64,000 nt of DNA, from assembly GCA_029378245.1 (NCBI GenBank), contig JARKIF010000038.1, positions 478,374-542,373 of the forward strand, read 5' to 3'. Both the position numbers and the translations under genes were made by a program. Shown here piece by piece: positions 1 to 13,435 of this stretch; positions within the stretch are counted from its first letter, which is position 1; each line of letters opens with the position of its first letter. Source of the DNA: Roridomyces roridus (Eukaryota > Basidiomycota > Agaricomycetes > Agaricales > Mycenaceae). Below the pieces are notes generated by a model. The model saw only the letters and a program-made list of their open reading frames with translations, did no database searches and was not told where the DNA came from.

Positions 1-229
1 CAGGGGCAGATGCTGTTCGTTGGAGAGCCGCGGAAATAGAGGAGGAGGTTGGGATCGCAGTTGTAGCCGCACGAACCAATGGCCGATGCGGTCCAGCAGA
101 TGGCCTCTGAGAAAGAGACTCGTATGATCTTGCCGTTGCTGCAGAACGCATTTCGGACTGAGCAGGTACGTTGTCACGGCTGCCACTGGCGACGGCATTT
201 GTACTTCTGTTGAGATAGAAGGGAAGCAT
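1..229. repeat. Degraded partial copy of MUS81 coding sequence
   Basis: This stretch matches 14624-14858, part of MUS81 exon 3, in the same plus-strand orientation with scattered substitutions. One short internal gap is seen: about 14 bases at 14785-14798 are absent here. The copy has an in-frame disruption and no continuation of the gene on its right side, so it is a dispersed gene fragment and not a second gene. It may continue to the left beyond the window. Confidence 0.8.
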
Positions 230-3200
230 CTGTGAGGGTGATGTTTCAGGGGGTGCAACGAAGACCACTACACGGCCGCACACATTTCTCACGAGTTTCG
301 TAGAATCGAGACACTTGCAAACACCATAGGGAAGCATTAAAAAATATGATAGGAAGACTTTCAAGACCTACGTAGCTTTCCGACACCGAAGAAACTTGTA
401 TTTACGATGCAGTAATTGTGCGAGACACTCTTGAATAAATCTTCATAGTGATCGGCACGTGTATCTCCTTTTCTGGCTGCTACGCCAGCAGCCCGATTTG
501 GCTTGTCCTCTATTTACTGCTCGATACACGCAACGACGATGGATTCACAATGTACAAGAAGACAACAGATGATAGACGGCGAGGCGGAATGGCAAACCCT
601 CCTCTTCCTGGCCCGCCAGGTTCGTGCCGCCCTTGCCCACGCCCAATTGGCCACGGTGACGCACCACGATCGCGTCGTCGACATCCGTGTGTTTGTTTGA
701 TACGAGAGGATTGCGGCGGATGAGCAAGCTGGGCAATCGAAATGAGGTTTGGCACAGCGGGAAGAAATCAACACACCTTGCGACGTGCTCCAATAGTACA
801 GGAAGGTCCTCGCCACGATCCAGATCTCCGAGGTACTCATTGAACGTGCGGAGACACTGGATATAGTGATTAGCATTGAGCACCATAGCAACGACAACCA
901 ACGTACCATTATGGCAACCAGGGACGGCGTAATGGTCCGCAACTGGGTGAGAGTTGCTCCGCTAAGTCTGTGGAGACTCAGACGGTCAGTATCTGCGCTG
1001 CCAGTGTGGATAACAACGCACGGGAGGCGATGAGGCCGGCGGTGATGGGAGGTCCGAGGGAGTCAGGGGGAAAGAGATGCGGACAAGGAGGCTGCCAAAG
1101 AGCCGAGCTCTACAGACGGAACCTGTACACGGGTTAGAGATAGCCGTGATTGTAAGTGGCCACGGGAACTTGCCATTAGGAGCCACAGTGATGCCTTCTC
1201 AAGCCTGGAAGAGCGCCAGGGAGCGGGATTGAGGAGAGCGATGAGGCCGGCGGTGGAGGGAGTCAGGGGGAAAGAGATGCAGACAAGGAGGCTGCCAAAG
1301 AGCCGAGCTCTACAGACGGAACCTGTACACGGGTTAGAGATAGCCGTGATTGTAAGTGGCCACGGGAACTTGCCATTAGGAGCCACAGTGATGCCTTCTC
1401 AAGCCTGGAAGAGCGCCAGGGAGCGGGATTGAGGAGAGTGAGATGAAGGGAAGAAGAGAGAGTTGTTGTCGATTGTCTCTCCCAATCCCGGATCCGGACA
1501 TCAACAAACATCACGTGTCGATTCACGTGCTCGGCAATGGACTTGTCACATTCTTCGCGTCTCTTCCTTGCCCCTTGCCCGAGCTCACCTGCCGCCACAC
1601 CCTTCAACTCCCAACTCAGCGCGACAAGGCGCTGAGAGCGCACATCTGATTTCCAGTCTTGTCTAAGTCTTGTCGAGGTCGCCAGGCGGGAGAAGGGATG
1701 TCGAAGGTCCCCAGTCAAGGGTCCCACGTGGTGCTTGGCTGGCAGAGGCCTGCAGAGGCTCGACGTCAGCCGGAGTCATGGCGGTGGCTGAGACAAAGGA
1801 CGAGACAGGACGACGAGAAGTGCCTCTGATCCGACTTGTCGAATGCGGCAATCCGATCGAGAACCGATGTACAAGGGCCTTGCGGCATCGATGCCACCTG
1901 GATTCCACCTCAGGAAATTATGCAAATGCTGAATATACTAAGGGCTGTGGTACATTTTTCATGAGTGTGGCCCTCGTATCGCAAAGGGCATGGTATTCTA
2001 TTTTTTTCTTAACAACACTCTCGAGATCATCATAATACTCCTGATGATTGGTTTTTATCAGAATGTGGTCTGGCTGTGTACACATATGTAATAGTCACTC
2101 TTGTTACAGAAATGTCGAGTCGAGATGAAAGAGTGCACTGCTCGCAACGAATGACATCCGACACATATGAATGCAAACATCTAGGGCCTGGCAGGGCCTG
2201 GCCGACGAGTTGGCTATCGGGGAGGCGCCTTGGCGGGTGTCAATCACCAAATTTGATTCCCGACAGGCCAGGTCACCGACAACCGGCGGTCATGCCGGGC
2301 GTCATCGCCAGCAGTTCGCCACAACTTCAGTCGCGTCGTTTCACCAACTCTTGATTTTTCACAGGAATGTCGACCTCTCTCCAGTATATGGTCTGATCTG
2401 AACGACTGTCTTCAGGTTCACGCAACTATCGGGCCCAGTCAACCTCTCTCGCGCTCCACAAGTTCTTCCTCCATGCTCCCAGCAAGACGGAAGCATTCGG
2501 TCGTCGGCTTGCCTTGCCCACCAGGCACCTCGAGATCGCCCGGCAGATGGATCTACACGTGTGTACTGCGGTACTCCGCGCGTTTTCTCAAGCGTCCCTC
2601 ATCTCGTGCAGGGATTACCGGCGTGTTGTTGACCACGGAATCCATGCTGTCTGAAGACAAGAAGATGGTGCGTCCCTTCCTATTCTCATATGGCGCGTAT
2701 TTTGGCGCGAGCAGATTGGCTCTATGTTCATCATCGAGGCTGAAACCATCGGCAAGGTGGATGAGGAGGATATTTATTACAAGGAAAGCGTTGTGAGTGG
2801 CTTCGTGCGCTGCTTAAACTTCTTCTGAACGGTATTCCAGTGGGACACGGAACGCATTGTTATAGTGCCATTATTGTACCACCAAACATGTCGCTACGAG
2901 ATCCCTAGCCAACTCCTTCCTGCCTCTCCGAGTCTTCGTCGGCCGTAGCCGTTTTCATTTCTTTTGTGTCGGATGCGATTCGTTGTGAGGTACTTTTTCA
3001 ACACGATATTTCCGCATTGTCACTTTGCCTCCTGCCGTACGACGGAGAGACTCCTTTGTTCTCATCTTCAAGCAGCCCCATCACATTTTGTGATGAAAGA
3101 GGCTTGGATCGAGTGCCGTTTCATTTGAAACAACACCACTAAGGTATCAACATGGGCGCCTGAACCGTGAAAGCCTGTACTAATGCCCTATTTTCAGACA

Positions 3201-3407
3201 CCCTTCACAGCCCAATAGAAATCGAGAAGACGTCCCGATAAGCGCCGTGCGCCCACAGTGCACCTCACACTTACCTCGCGTCTGGGTTATACCTATCCAA
3301 CCATCTCTGCACAGCTCCCCACTCTTGACACCCCCCACTTCCACGTTCAAGGTCGGTGGCAATTTAAAATCGGAATTGAGCGCTGCTAATACTTGTACCA
3401 CATCAAG
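230..3407. other. Gene-poor region, no convincing gene
   Basis: Apart from the tandem duplication at 1027-1439, I see no reading frame here with a recognisable domain or a convincing series of splice sites. Short open frames occur (for example minus strand 545-901, 118 codons), but they have no recognisable motif and overlap other equally open frames. The last 300 bp before 3408 should contain the promoter of the DUF3638-family gene; no clear TATA element stands out. Confidence 0.55.
1027..1439. repeat. Tandem duplication, two units of about 0.2 kb
   Basis: Two adjacent near-identical units run from about 1027-1237 and 1238-1439. The first has roughly 10 additional bases near its start. Similarity elsewhere is nearly perfect, suggesting a recent duplication. 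The units contain only short open frames on either strand and no recognised motif. Confidence 0.9.
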
Positions 3408-6400
3408 ATGAACATATCGACGAACCAGCTACACTACCTGATTAATCACATTTTCCTACCACCACAACTCCCTCAGAAAGACGATGCCTCCCCCGATGCG
3501 AATAGTACTCTTTGCGCTTGCATTCTCGAAGCCGGCGCGTCCTTCAGTGACAGACTGGGCTCGACCGAAGAGCGCCAGGAATGGGCGACGGTCATGAAGA
3601 TGCTCGAACGGCTCGAGTGCGATCAGCCGTCTGCTGGAAGGTTGGCCGACTTGATGGGAAGTATGGACATCGGTGGTACGTGACATTGTCCCAAATCCTT
3701 GCCCTCCCATCGAACTGTATAACTAGATTCTCTGGTTGTCCACATCGCTGCCCAGAATGCGGCTGTCATTCTCCGCAAAAAGGATCAAGGCATGATTGTG
3801 GAGTCTTTCGAGGTCGATTCCCCCAACAGCAAGATTATGACCACTACAGGCCGTGTCATTTGCTCATATCCTCATGCTGCAATCGGCGTTCCCAGCGCCA
3901 CATTTGATGATCTATCTTTCCGTCGAGAATTGTCCTCCTTTCTCGCAAACATGGCTTTGGATGTCCTGCCAGATTCGGAGGCCTTCGTGAAGAAAGCAGG
4001 GACCAAGGTGTCCGAGTATCGTGACAGCGCTTCAGCGCACTATATAACGCATCTTTTCCCTGCGATCCTGCGTGGGTATGCGGGCTCGTTCTCCCCGGAC
4101 GTTTTTCGTAGAACAAAGAGAGTTCGCAACGAGATTCGTTGGGAAGATGCCCGGGCTCCATGGCGGAGAGTGAGTGAGATTCCGGTATTTCCTTGACTGT
4201 CACTAATGGTGATTCCACAGAACCCTTTGTGGCTCGTCATCCGTGTCGCCATTCAAAGTCTTCTGAGGCAGACCCCTGGATCCACGGACAACATCTACAA
4301 GTCGTTCCTGCTGCATTTCATGTCCCAAATCTTGTCAACCGCAACGATGCTGGATGTATCCAGCGAGTTGCTCTTCTGCATGCGTGCAAAGATCGCACGT
4401 CGCGTCAGCAAACTGTCCTCCGATTTACCTCAGATACGTACGCTTGCCAGCCCTGCAATGGAAGAAGCAACTTCCCTACTGGAATCTCGGTGGGCGGCCA
4501 TTCAACTCGAGCAGCAGGCGTCATCACATTGGGCCCCTGTAACATTCGACCTGGACAGGGACACCCATCTTTCCCTTCGAAATAGCAAGGCGTACATCCA
4601 GCAGCGCATCGCGCAAGTCGGAGATGGCTCCGCAGCCCCTCGAACCACGCAGCCGACCGAAGCACCCCGCGTTTGCCAGACATCGGATTTTCTGTCCTTG
4701 ACCCGCGCCACGCTTGCTTCTGCGTTCCAAGGCTTAGACCGCGATGTTTTTCTGGCGTTGTCGGATTTCGAGACGTCCGTCCAGAATCATATCGACGAAT
4801 GGGTTGACTCGGGACGAGAAGCGGAGGATTGTGAAGTCCTTGCGACCTGCATTCGCGAGTACGACTCTGTCGCGGATGCCCGTTACAAAGGGCATCCCGA
4901 AAGCCAATCCCTGCGATTCTTGACTATCCTCGAACTATGGGTTGCTCTCGATCGTATTGCCCTTTCACACCATCCCCAACTCAGGGATTTTTCGCCCGAG
5001 GTGCCCTTGGACATCCTTGAACCACTTCTCATAAACAAAGCCCGTTCGCTCGAGCGTGCGAAGTACCTCCATGGGTATCTTCGTTCAAGACACGACGGGA
5101 CAATATCTGGCCGTTCGGTGTTTACAGATGAGGTCGGGGGGCATACCTTTGCTGCCCAATACTATGCTAGTTCCGAAACGCTACAAGCCCTCCACAAACG
5201 GATAATTGCCGACGCAGAGAAGAGCCGGAACGCCAAATTGAATGAGTTGGCGAATGCTAAAAGCAGTTACAACGCTCTTGTGGCCGAGGCGAGAACACTG
5301 GAATGTCATTATTCCGAAGACAGATGGGGCAGACTCCACCACAAGGCCAAATCCTGTTCGAAGTGCAAAAAGGAGCGCATCGCAGCACGGATGGAGATAC
5401 AGGTTCACGAATGGCCCTTGCCTGCAGGGAAAGCAGCCGCCATCAACGTGATCTTCGAGCTCAACTTGCCCACCGCCTTTCGCGTCTGGCGTGATATCAC
5501 TGCTAAGATTCTCGGAGATGCTTGCACTACACCGAAGTCCAAATCGCCGCAGATTCACACCCTCCTTCACAACTACTCTGCGCTGAAGGTGTATCGACCT
5601 AATGCGCCCGTCTCACGAGTTACCTTGGCCTCATCCGCCAAACCCTTTGTGGTCAGTCACTACAAAAGCAAAAAGGTTTCAGCTGCCACGGAAGCGACGA
5701 TATGCAAACCTAACGGGCTGATATATCAATTGTATGACGAAAGCCGGGAGTGTTGGGCTCCAGCCTCATTCCCCAAAGTCAGCTTTCTGGATGCATGCAC
5801 CCCCACACTCCCGCGTTCAAGCCCGTACTTCCCTTTGGCCATTGCAATCGGGACTACGTTGTACAAACCTAATTCGGTCATTGCCTCCCAGGACCAAGTT
5901 AATCGGTCGCTGAGCTTGCACGAGCACATGTCGTTTGGAACTTTACGCAGCGGAGGTCGCCTACAATGGCTTAACATTGCTCGAGAACTGCGCACGCGCG
6001 TTCTTTCGTTTCACCACACCGAAGTCCACACACTCTTTACTCAGGCCGCCTTGCAGCTAGGGCCCATTACATCGCAGAATTCCGTAGAGTGGCATGTCGA
6101 GCTCAAAAGCCCCGCATTCGGACACCTTCTTCTCGACGAGATTGAGCGGCTGATTGTCGATGTGCAAGACAACTGGTCCAACGCCAACACCATCGAGACC
6201 GCAGTACTTCTGCTGTGCAGATGGCTTGCGTCTGCTCATATGAATTCTGAGCTGGTTGCGCGGGGATGCAATTTATTGCGAGACGCCCGACGGGTGGCAT
6301 ACGGCTGGATGCAAGATTTGGTCCCTCGATTGCACGATCTCACGGACGGTGCGAGCATCACCAACTTCCAGACGCGCATCTGCAGCATCGCAGCAATTTG

Positions 6401-9400
6401 TCATTCCACATACAACGTCGACCCAATCCACTTCGAGCACGTTCTCTCAAGCGATGACGATGTCAGCAAATTCATCGAGTGCTCCATCATTATCCACGAC
6501 ACGTACCCTTTCCGCGACACCAATGTCACCGAGCCTCTCCGTACGTTGCTTCAGAGGGACCGACGGCTTTCTGATAGCATCGAGCCATTCCTGAGAACAC
6601 GTATACAGGACAGCCGCACCGGTCTCGATAGAGCCATTCAGGCTGCATGGCCTGGATATGTGTTCGATGGCCCGTGGGTCTTCTCAGCCGGTCAAAATGC
6701 ATGTTGGGCGAGGACGACAACAGCCGGTGTTGCAGGAGCAAGCCCACAGACAGTCGATATCAATATCCGCGACGGCAGATTTCTTGTTGATGGCAAACCC
6801 CTCGGTCGTCTTCCCGAGGAAATAATTCTTCATGAAACTTACGTCCGGTTGTTCAACAAGGTGGGTGTACACTCAAAGACCAAGAACGTAGTGTTAATAC
6901 CTGCCGCAGCAAATCCTCGATGTGATTCCGTCCCAGCTTCCTGGTATGGATTTCGCGACTAGGCAATCCATCTTTGGTGCACAGGTGAAAATTGGTCCTT
7001 TGTGCTAGGTATCCCAATTGAACAATTGATCAGATTCATTTCTGTCTCTCCTCCAAGAAGGAACTGATAGTCCAAGCTCAACGTGATTCAATCATCCACG
7101 AGCTCGTTCCGCATCGCAAATTCGATAGAGACTTGCCGGCCTTCTTCGTTGAAGATTATACTCACTGGATTCACTTCGGGGAAGAGTCGGGTATTGTCGT
7201 CGAGCTGCATCCCCGTGCAACGTGGTGGAATTCAAACAAAGACAATTGGAGGATCGACTGCGGTTCATGGCAAATGGATTGCAATAGTCGGACAATGGTG
7301 GATGTGCGCTCGCCCACTTTCACCCAATGTTTCAATCAAGTTGCTGCAGTGGAGGATAGACCTTACGTTGTCATCACCATCGAACGCGACTCGGCTGAAC
7401 CCAAGCTGCAAGTCGAGTTAGGTCGGTACAAACTTGCCTTCTTCGTTAACACGAGCGGCGAGCTGGAATCCGTCGATCTGCGATCCATGGTTGTCGATAG
7501 CGACCAGTCTGCGGGCGCTTTCTTCGGTTTATCGCGCCAATTAGTTCTTCGAGCGAAGGACCCGAATGCGACCCAATCCACTCATCCCTCGCGCCGCATC
7601 GCTATCGTGCCGTTCGGCAAAATATCGGCTCGCAAATCCGGCCATCACGTCAATGTCAATATCGCACTCTCGGGCACAAACATCCGTTATTTCAAGTATG
7701 AAATCAACACGGATATGGGGTATCTCAGGTCAACGACGCTCACCGCTGGGTTTTACAAAACCCTCCTCCATGCATACACTGCCCACCCATTGGTCGACCC
7801 TTTGACGGGCCGGACGGGGACGGAGGAGGCGTTGAGCGAGCTTACGTCGGCGCGCTCTTTCTCTTTCCAACAACTTGGTGACGATGACAGAAACCTTTTG
7901 AAGGAAATTGCATCTCTGAGCCCACGCAGAGTCTTCTACCCTGCACATCTTCAGGTGATGGAAACCGTGACATGGGGGAATATCTGGCCATTGGCTCAGC
8001 ACCACGCTTTTCATCCTTTGGCCAACTCCATCCTCCAGTTTGCAGGTGCCTTGCTTGTCTTTCAGCCCGGCACTTCTGTTACCAGCAAGTCAAGCGAGTT
8101 GGATGAGCGTCAAGAGCATCTCTACTCCCGCTCCGCTTCAGAAGTTGCCAAGCTGTGGCCAGCCGAGTTCGCACATTTTACGAACCACGCCGAAGATGAC
8201 GGAGGTTATCTTCCTCCAGATGATATCAAATTACGGTCGAATAGCACAGAGTCGCGTGCTACGGCGGGGCAGCATGCTACAGAGACCGCTGCCTTGGTTC
8301 AAGCCTGGCCATCGCGGCTTCCAGCCATCCCTGATCTACGGCAACAAGTAGAATCGTGGCAACATGTATCCGCAGATACGAGCTCGCTCCTGGATCTTTC
8401 GTACAACAAGAGTTTCATGGAGAGCGAGTTTTTGGAACCCATCTGGTGCTGCCTTTACACCCAACTCGTCAATGAGCGGAGTTGTATACGAAGTCCAAAG
8501 CTTACGTTCACTCTTGCGAGCATCGCATACCAACTTGCGGAGTATCGAGCCCTTCTGCCGACCTTGCTATCGTTTGCAAGCGTTGGCAGTGCATTCCGGC
8601 CATACACATGCCCTACCTATACCGGGCACGTCTACAATTTCGGCTATGGCCTTGCTCCTGTGAAGGAAGACTTGATGAGTCTTGTGCGCAATTCTGCTAT
8701 TGCATTTGAAGAGTCCACTTTTGGCATTGCCGATCTGACCAAGAACTCCCACGAGACACCGGAACAATTCTATTCCCGCTGCCATCAATCTTACGTCAGG
8801 GCACTTGAGTCTCAAACCACCGATGTCGTTCAGGATCTCCTCTCCCAGTGGCCTTGCGAGCGGCCCACTATTCCTGTTTCCTCGGGTCTCCTTCGATCAA
8901 GTCTCTTTCGGAGCGAGGTGCTAGATCATTTTCTCCATTGCTTCCGGAATCGTCTGTTCCATGGACACCTGGGGCATGTCGAATCGCTAGTCAAACAGCA
9001 CAATGGTCACTTCGATCCCCCTGCAATCGCCCGATATCAACTTCCTTCCATCTCGTTCTTCCCCACAGCCCCTTTTCGACCCCCCACTCTCTGCGATGTC
9101 CTTCAGCAGAAACCAGCCGCGGCGGAGTTCTCGTCGAGTCTGTCAGTACCGCAGTTGCAACTTCGCACTGCGGGAGAAACTGCGTACTCGTCGACGGTTG
9201 AGCTGAGATGGATATTGAAGGATTTGGTCGAGAACACGCAGACATCCAGTGCACAACTTCGTCGGTTGTACATTGATGCCATCGAATCCAGTCGGAAAAG
9301 CTTGGAGTCGCAGAAGAACCCCCTTGCATTCTCTGCTCCGACTAGAAATGAACTTGGGATATACCATATTCAATGCCGGATCGCAGTGGAGGATATACTC

Positions 9401-12400
9401 GAATCGATCCACTCCGCCTTTCGATTCCAGCCACATCTTCGCGAGGCTGGCCAATTCCCACGTATCGACGTTCGGTCTCTGTTGTCGCAGCTTTGTCTTG
9501 TTCCGCTTCACCCGTTTTGGAAGGACAAGCTGGTTGGGTTGGCTCAGTCGGTCATCCGTTTGCAGCGGTCACAACGGCTTCTTCGTTTTTCTACGATGAA
9601 CATGCAAACGGACCTTAAACGAGAACTGGCCAATCATGCATTCGAAGCAGAAGCGGCATTTTGGACTCCGGAATGGCTTTTGATACAAGTACGGCCTCAT
9701 TTATCTGCCTTTCAGACACTCGCTGAGCTATTTGCAGATCGACAACAATTTCATCGTGCGGCCAATACAGAGCGCAGTTGCGAAGGAGATGATGACTCCA
9801 TTCTCCAACGACAGCACTATCTCGCAGTTGAACATGGGCGAAGGTACGATCCGCCACCGATACAGTATTCTTGGCTGACCTCAATACAGGGAAAACGACG
9901 GTGATCGTTCCATTAATCACGTCTCTCCTGGCAGACGGCAAGACGCTCGCTCGTGCCATTGTCCTGAAGCAACTGGCTGGGCAGATGTTCCAGACGTTGC
10001 GAAATACGCTCAGTGGCCTCCTCAATAGACGGATATTCTACTTCCCTTTCTCCCGCGACGTGCAGCCTGGAGTGAAAGACGCCCACCAGATGCAATCTTT
10101 GTTCGAATTGTGCATGAGGGAGCGAGGGGTTTGGATTGCTCAGCCTGAGCATATACTCTCGTTCAGGCTCATGGGCATGGACTTGATGCTCGACGCTGCT
10201 TCAAAGACTGAGCATTCCGTGTCGGATGTATTGCTCAACTCCCAGAAGTGGCTGAATCACAACGTCCGAGACATACTGGATGAAAGCGACGAGATCCTCG
10301 ATGTCAGGTACCAGCTGGTCTATACGAGCGGCAGACAAGCCCCTTTGGAAGACCACCCCGATCGTTGGATAACAATGCAGGGAATCTTGGCCCACGTCCA
10401 TGATCTCGCACCCGATCTTGCGAGCAAGTTCCCAACTGGAGTCGAAATCCAACAACCTGGCACAGCCGCTGCATTCCACTCCAGCATTCGCATTCTTTCG
10501 GAGGAGGCGGGCCACTACCTTATCAGACTTGTCGGGGAGAAAATTCTACAGAGCAACGAGTACCGCCTCCTTCCACCCGAAGTCAGGCAAGATCTGTTCC
10601 ATTTCATCACGGAATCGAAACCATCCATACCTCTCGGGCGATTGAGAGAGACTTGTGGCCACACACTCTGGAACGGCATCCTCTTGAGGCGTGGAATTCT
10701 CGCTGGTGGGATTTTGGCATTTGCGCTCCATCAAAAGCGCTGGCGCGTCAACTACGGCTTGGACCTTCGACGAACTATGCTTGCTGTCCCGTACAGAGCC
10801 AAAGACGTGCCCTCCCTTCGCACCGACTTCGGCCATCCGGATGTGGCCATTATTTTGACGTGTCTGAGGTTTGTTTTGAATCACTTCATGACGTGCGTCT
10901 GACTTTCACGTCAGTTACTATTATGGCGGTCTCACGGAAGAGCAATTCGATCTCTGTCTTGAGCTTCTACTCAAGCTTGACAATGCTGCTCTGGAATACG
11001 AGGTACGGTAGTCCCATTGTGTCTTCTCACGTCGTTGGCTTACGATGAGCGTAGTTGTGGGTCAAGAATGACGGCCAAATTCCAATGGCTCTGCGCGAGG
11101 TCATCGGCATCAACCCACAAGATATGGACCAGCGCCGCAACGTGCTCACTCCGCTCTTCCAGCACAATCTAGCTGTCGTGAACTTCTATTTGCGCTCGGT
11201 TGTCTTTCCGAAGGAGGCAAAGCAGTTCCCGCACAAACTTTCGACTTCCGCCTGGGACCTTGCAGAGAGGAAAAAACACCTCACCACAGGCTTCTCAGGA
11301 ACGAACGACAATCAATACCTGCTCCCTACGTCCATAACACAACGCGACCCGCTGAATCAACTCAGCACTGCTGCCAAGGTGCTTAGCTACCTTCTCCAGC
11401 CCGAAAGCAAGATGTATCGTTGTTTGCATCCTGGGTGCTCCACCCAAGAATTCATGAATCTTCTTGTGGACCAGACACCAGAAATCCGTGTTCTCCTGGA
11501 CGTGGGCGCTCAAATGCTTGAGATGCAAAACCGGGAACTCGCGGAATACTGGTTATCCATCTCTCCCCGCATCAAGGCTGTCGTTTATTTCGATGGCGGC
11601 GACAATCTCATGGTGTTGGCTCGCGATGGTAGCTCAGAACCCTTTATTTCTTCCTCATTCGCCGACAGACTGGAGGATTGTGCAGTGTACCTTGACGATG
11701 TCCACACTCGGGGCACAGATCTAAAACTTCCCCTCGCTACTCGAGCGGCATTGACCCTTGGCCCCGGCGTTACCAAGGATCGGCTGGTGCAAGGTATGTT
11801 CGAGAGTTATGTGCAGCCAACCCCTCATATTTAATCCTGTCTAGGTGCCATGCGTCTACGGCAACTTGGCGAAGGGCAGTCAGTCATGTTCTTTGCGCCC
11901 CCCGAAGTCGACCTGGGCATCCGCTCGATATCTCGAGGTTCTGCTGACGTTGGCATTTCCTCGCGGGAAGTTGTTCAATGGGTTATGCACCAGACAATCT
12001 CCACCATCGACCGCTCTGTCTCTCACTGGGCAGAACAAGGCGTCAACTACAAGAAGAGACGTGATGCCTGGTCTCTCTTCGAGACCGATGCAAGCAATGC
12101 CGTCCAAGTTCTGCGCTCGACGTGGGTCGAAAAGGAGAGCCGAAGTTTACGAGAGATGTATGATTTTTGCGATTCGGCGGCTCCGACGCATGAAGTTTTC
12201 GGGTTTCCGGACATGGCAGAGCGCCTTGGCCAGCTGGGATGTTCTCATATTCTCGACGCCAGTAAAAATGAGGAGCAAGAGAGGGAAATTGCCCATGAGA
12301 AAGAGCGTGAACGTCAGGTGTTTTTTTATTTTTATTTTTATTCGCTTGCTTTCCTATGAAGCTCATGCATACTATCTCAGGTCGAGCGCCCTCCTGCGGC

Positions 12401-13148
12401 CCAGCCGGCGGAGCACAAACTTGATGATCTGGTCATCAGATTGGTTAAGACCGGGGTTCTCATACGTGATTCTCGAGTTTTCGTTTCTCCCTTCTCTGTG
12501 GTTCCCCAGTTTGAAAGCAGGGCGCAATGGAGCGCACGGATCCTCGCCACTCAGGATTTCGTCACCACAGTCAAAGGTCGCGGTCACCCAAAAGACTACC
12601 TCCGGCCGGTGACCTGGATTCTCTCCACTCAAGACTGCTTGGTCCTCATCAGCCCATGGGAAGCAAACGAGCTCCTCCCCATCATTCGCAACACTGCCAA
12701 CAGCCTACGCGTTCATCTACACCAATACGCGCCCCGAACGATGGCCAGCATGCGCTCCTTCGAGGATCTCGACTTTTACACCATCCCGGCTTCCCGGCCC
12801 GTTCCTGCCGGACGCTGGAGCGCCAACGAGATCACTCAGCTCAACATCTTCGCCGGCCAACTGTATCTCAAGAACTTTGAGGAATACGGACGCCTTTGCG
12901 CCATGCTCGGCCTTTATGTCAATGACGAAATCAGCGGAGACGGGTCACCGATCAAGTACGAGAGCGACGGGTTTGTCAAACCTGTTAATCGTCGCGGAGC
13001 CATGGTAGAGGATTGTTTGTTCCGGCAAAGTCCATTGTCTGCGGTAAAGGATTTGGTGGGCTGGCGCAGGAAAGGATTGAATTACGCACCGACGCATATG
13101 GGGAAGATTCTTCATGGTGGTCTGCTCGAGGAGAAGGATTTTGTTTGA
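3408..13148 (+). CDS. DUF6606/DUF3638/DUF3645 giant protein, predicted P-loop protein
   Basis: Spliced exons 3408-3675, 3727-4169, 4221-6860, 6910-6984, 7034-9688, 9738-9843, 9890-10868, 10915-11002, 11055-11793, 11845-12317 and 12381-13148 give 3,077 intact residues; every junction is GT-AG and keeps frame. The N terminus (HYLINHIFLPPQLPQ, then VHIAAQNAAV) is the DUF6606 pattern. The middle carries WLLI..DNNFIVRPIQ and QLNMGEGKTTVIVP (Gly-Lys-Thr at about 2063-2065), typical of DUF3638, followed by LDESDE near 2190 and the DUF3645 signature (MLAVPYRAKD...FGHPDVAI.LTCLSYYYGG, about 2358-2395). Databases often label this family 'ubiquitinyl hydrolase', but I see no protease motif to support that. 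The GEGKT and DESDE boxes look like Walker A and B of a helicase-like ATPase; that is inference. The start at 3408 is the first ATG before the conserved N terminus. Confidence 0.93.
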
Positions 13149-13435
13149 CGAATGTGTTGTATTTTTAGTAGAATGAATGTATGCCAGTTTTTCCCAGTCT
13201 TCTTTGTTGTGCGAGTTCAAGCCTGGTGAGTACTTGATGCTTGGCACTGTTATGGGAGCACGTGATCGCAGCGTCTCAAGTATCTCAAGCAACTTGAAGC
13301 AAGTGGTTGTTCCTCTCTCTCAGAGTCAAGACCACTCAACGGAATTTACATTACAAACCAAGATAGTAAAAGATACATAACTATAAGATTAACAGAAATA
13401 TAGAAAACCAAGATACCCTCTAGATCACATCTAAA

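Noticed and set aside
545..901. 118-codon minus-strand frame as a gene
   Set aside because: No motif, no splice context, and an overlapping frame is equally open; kept only as a remark.
4193..4585. 130-codon frame inside the DUF3638-family gene
   Set aside because: Out of frame with the continuous conserved protein that runs through exon 3.
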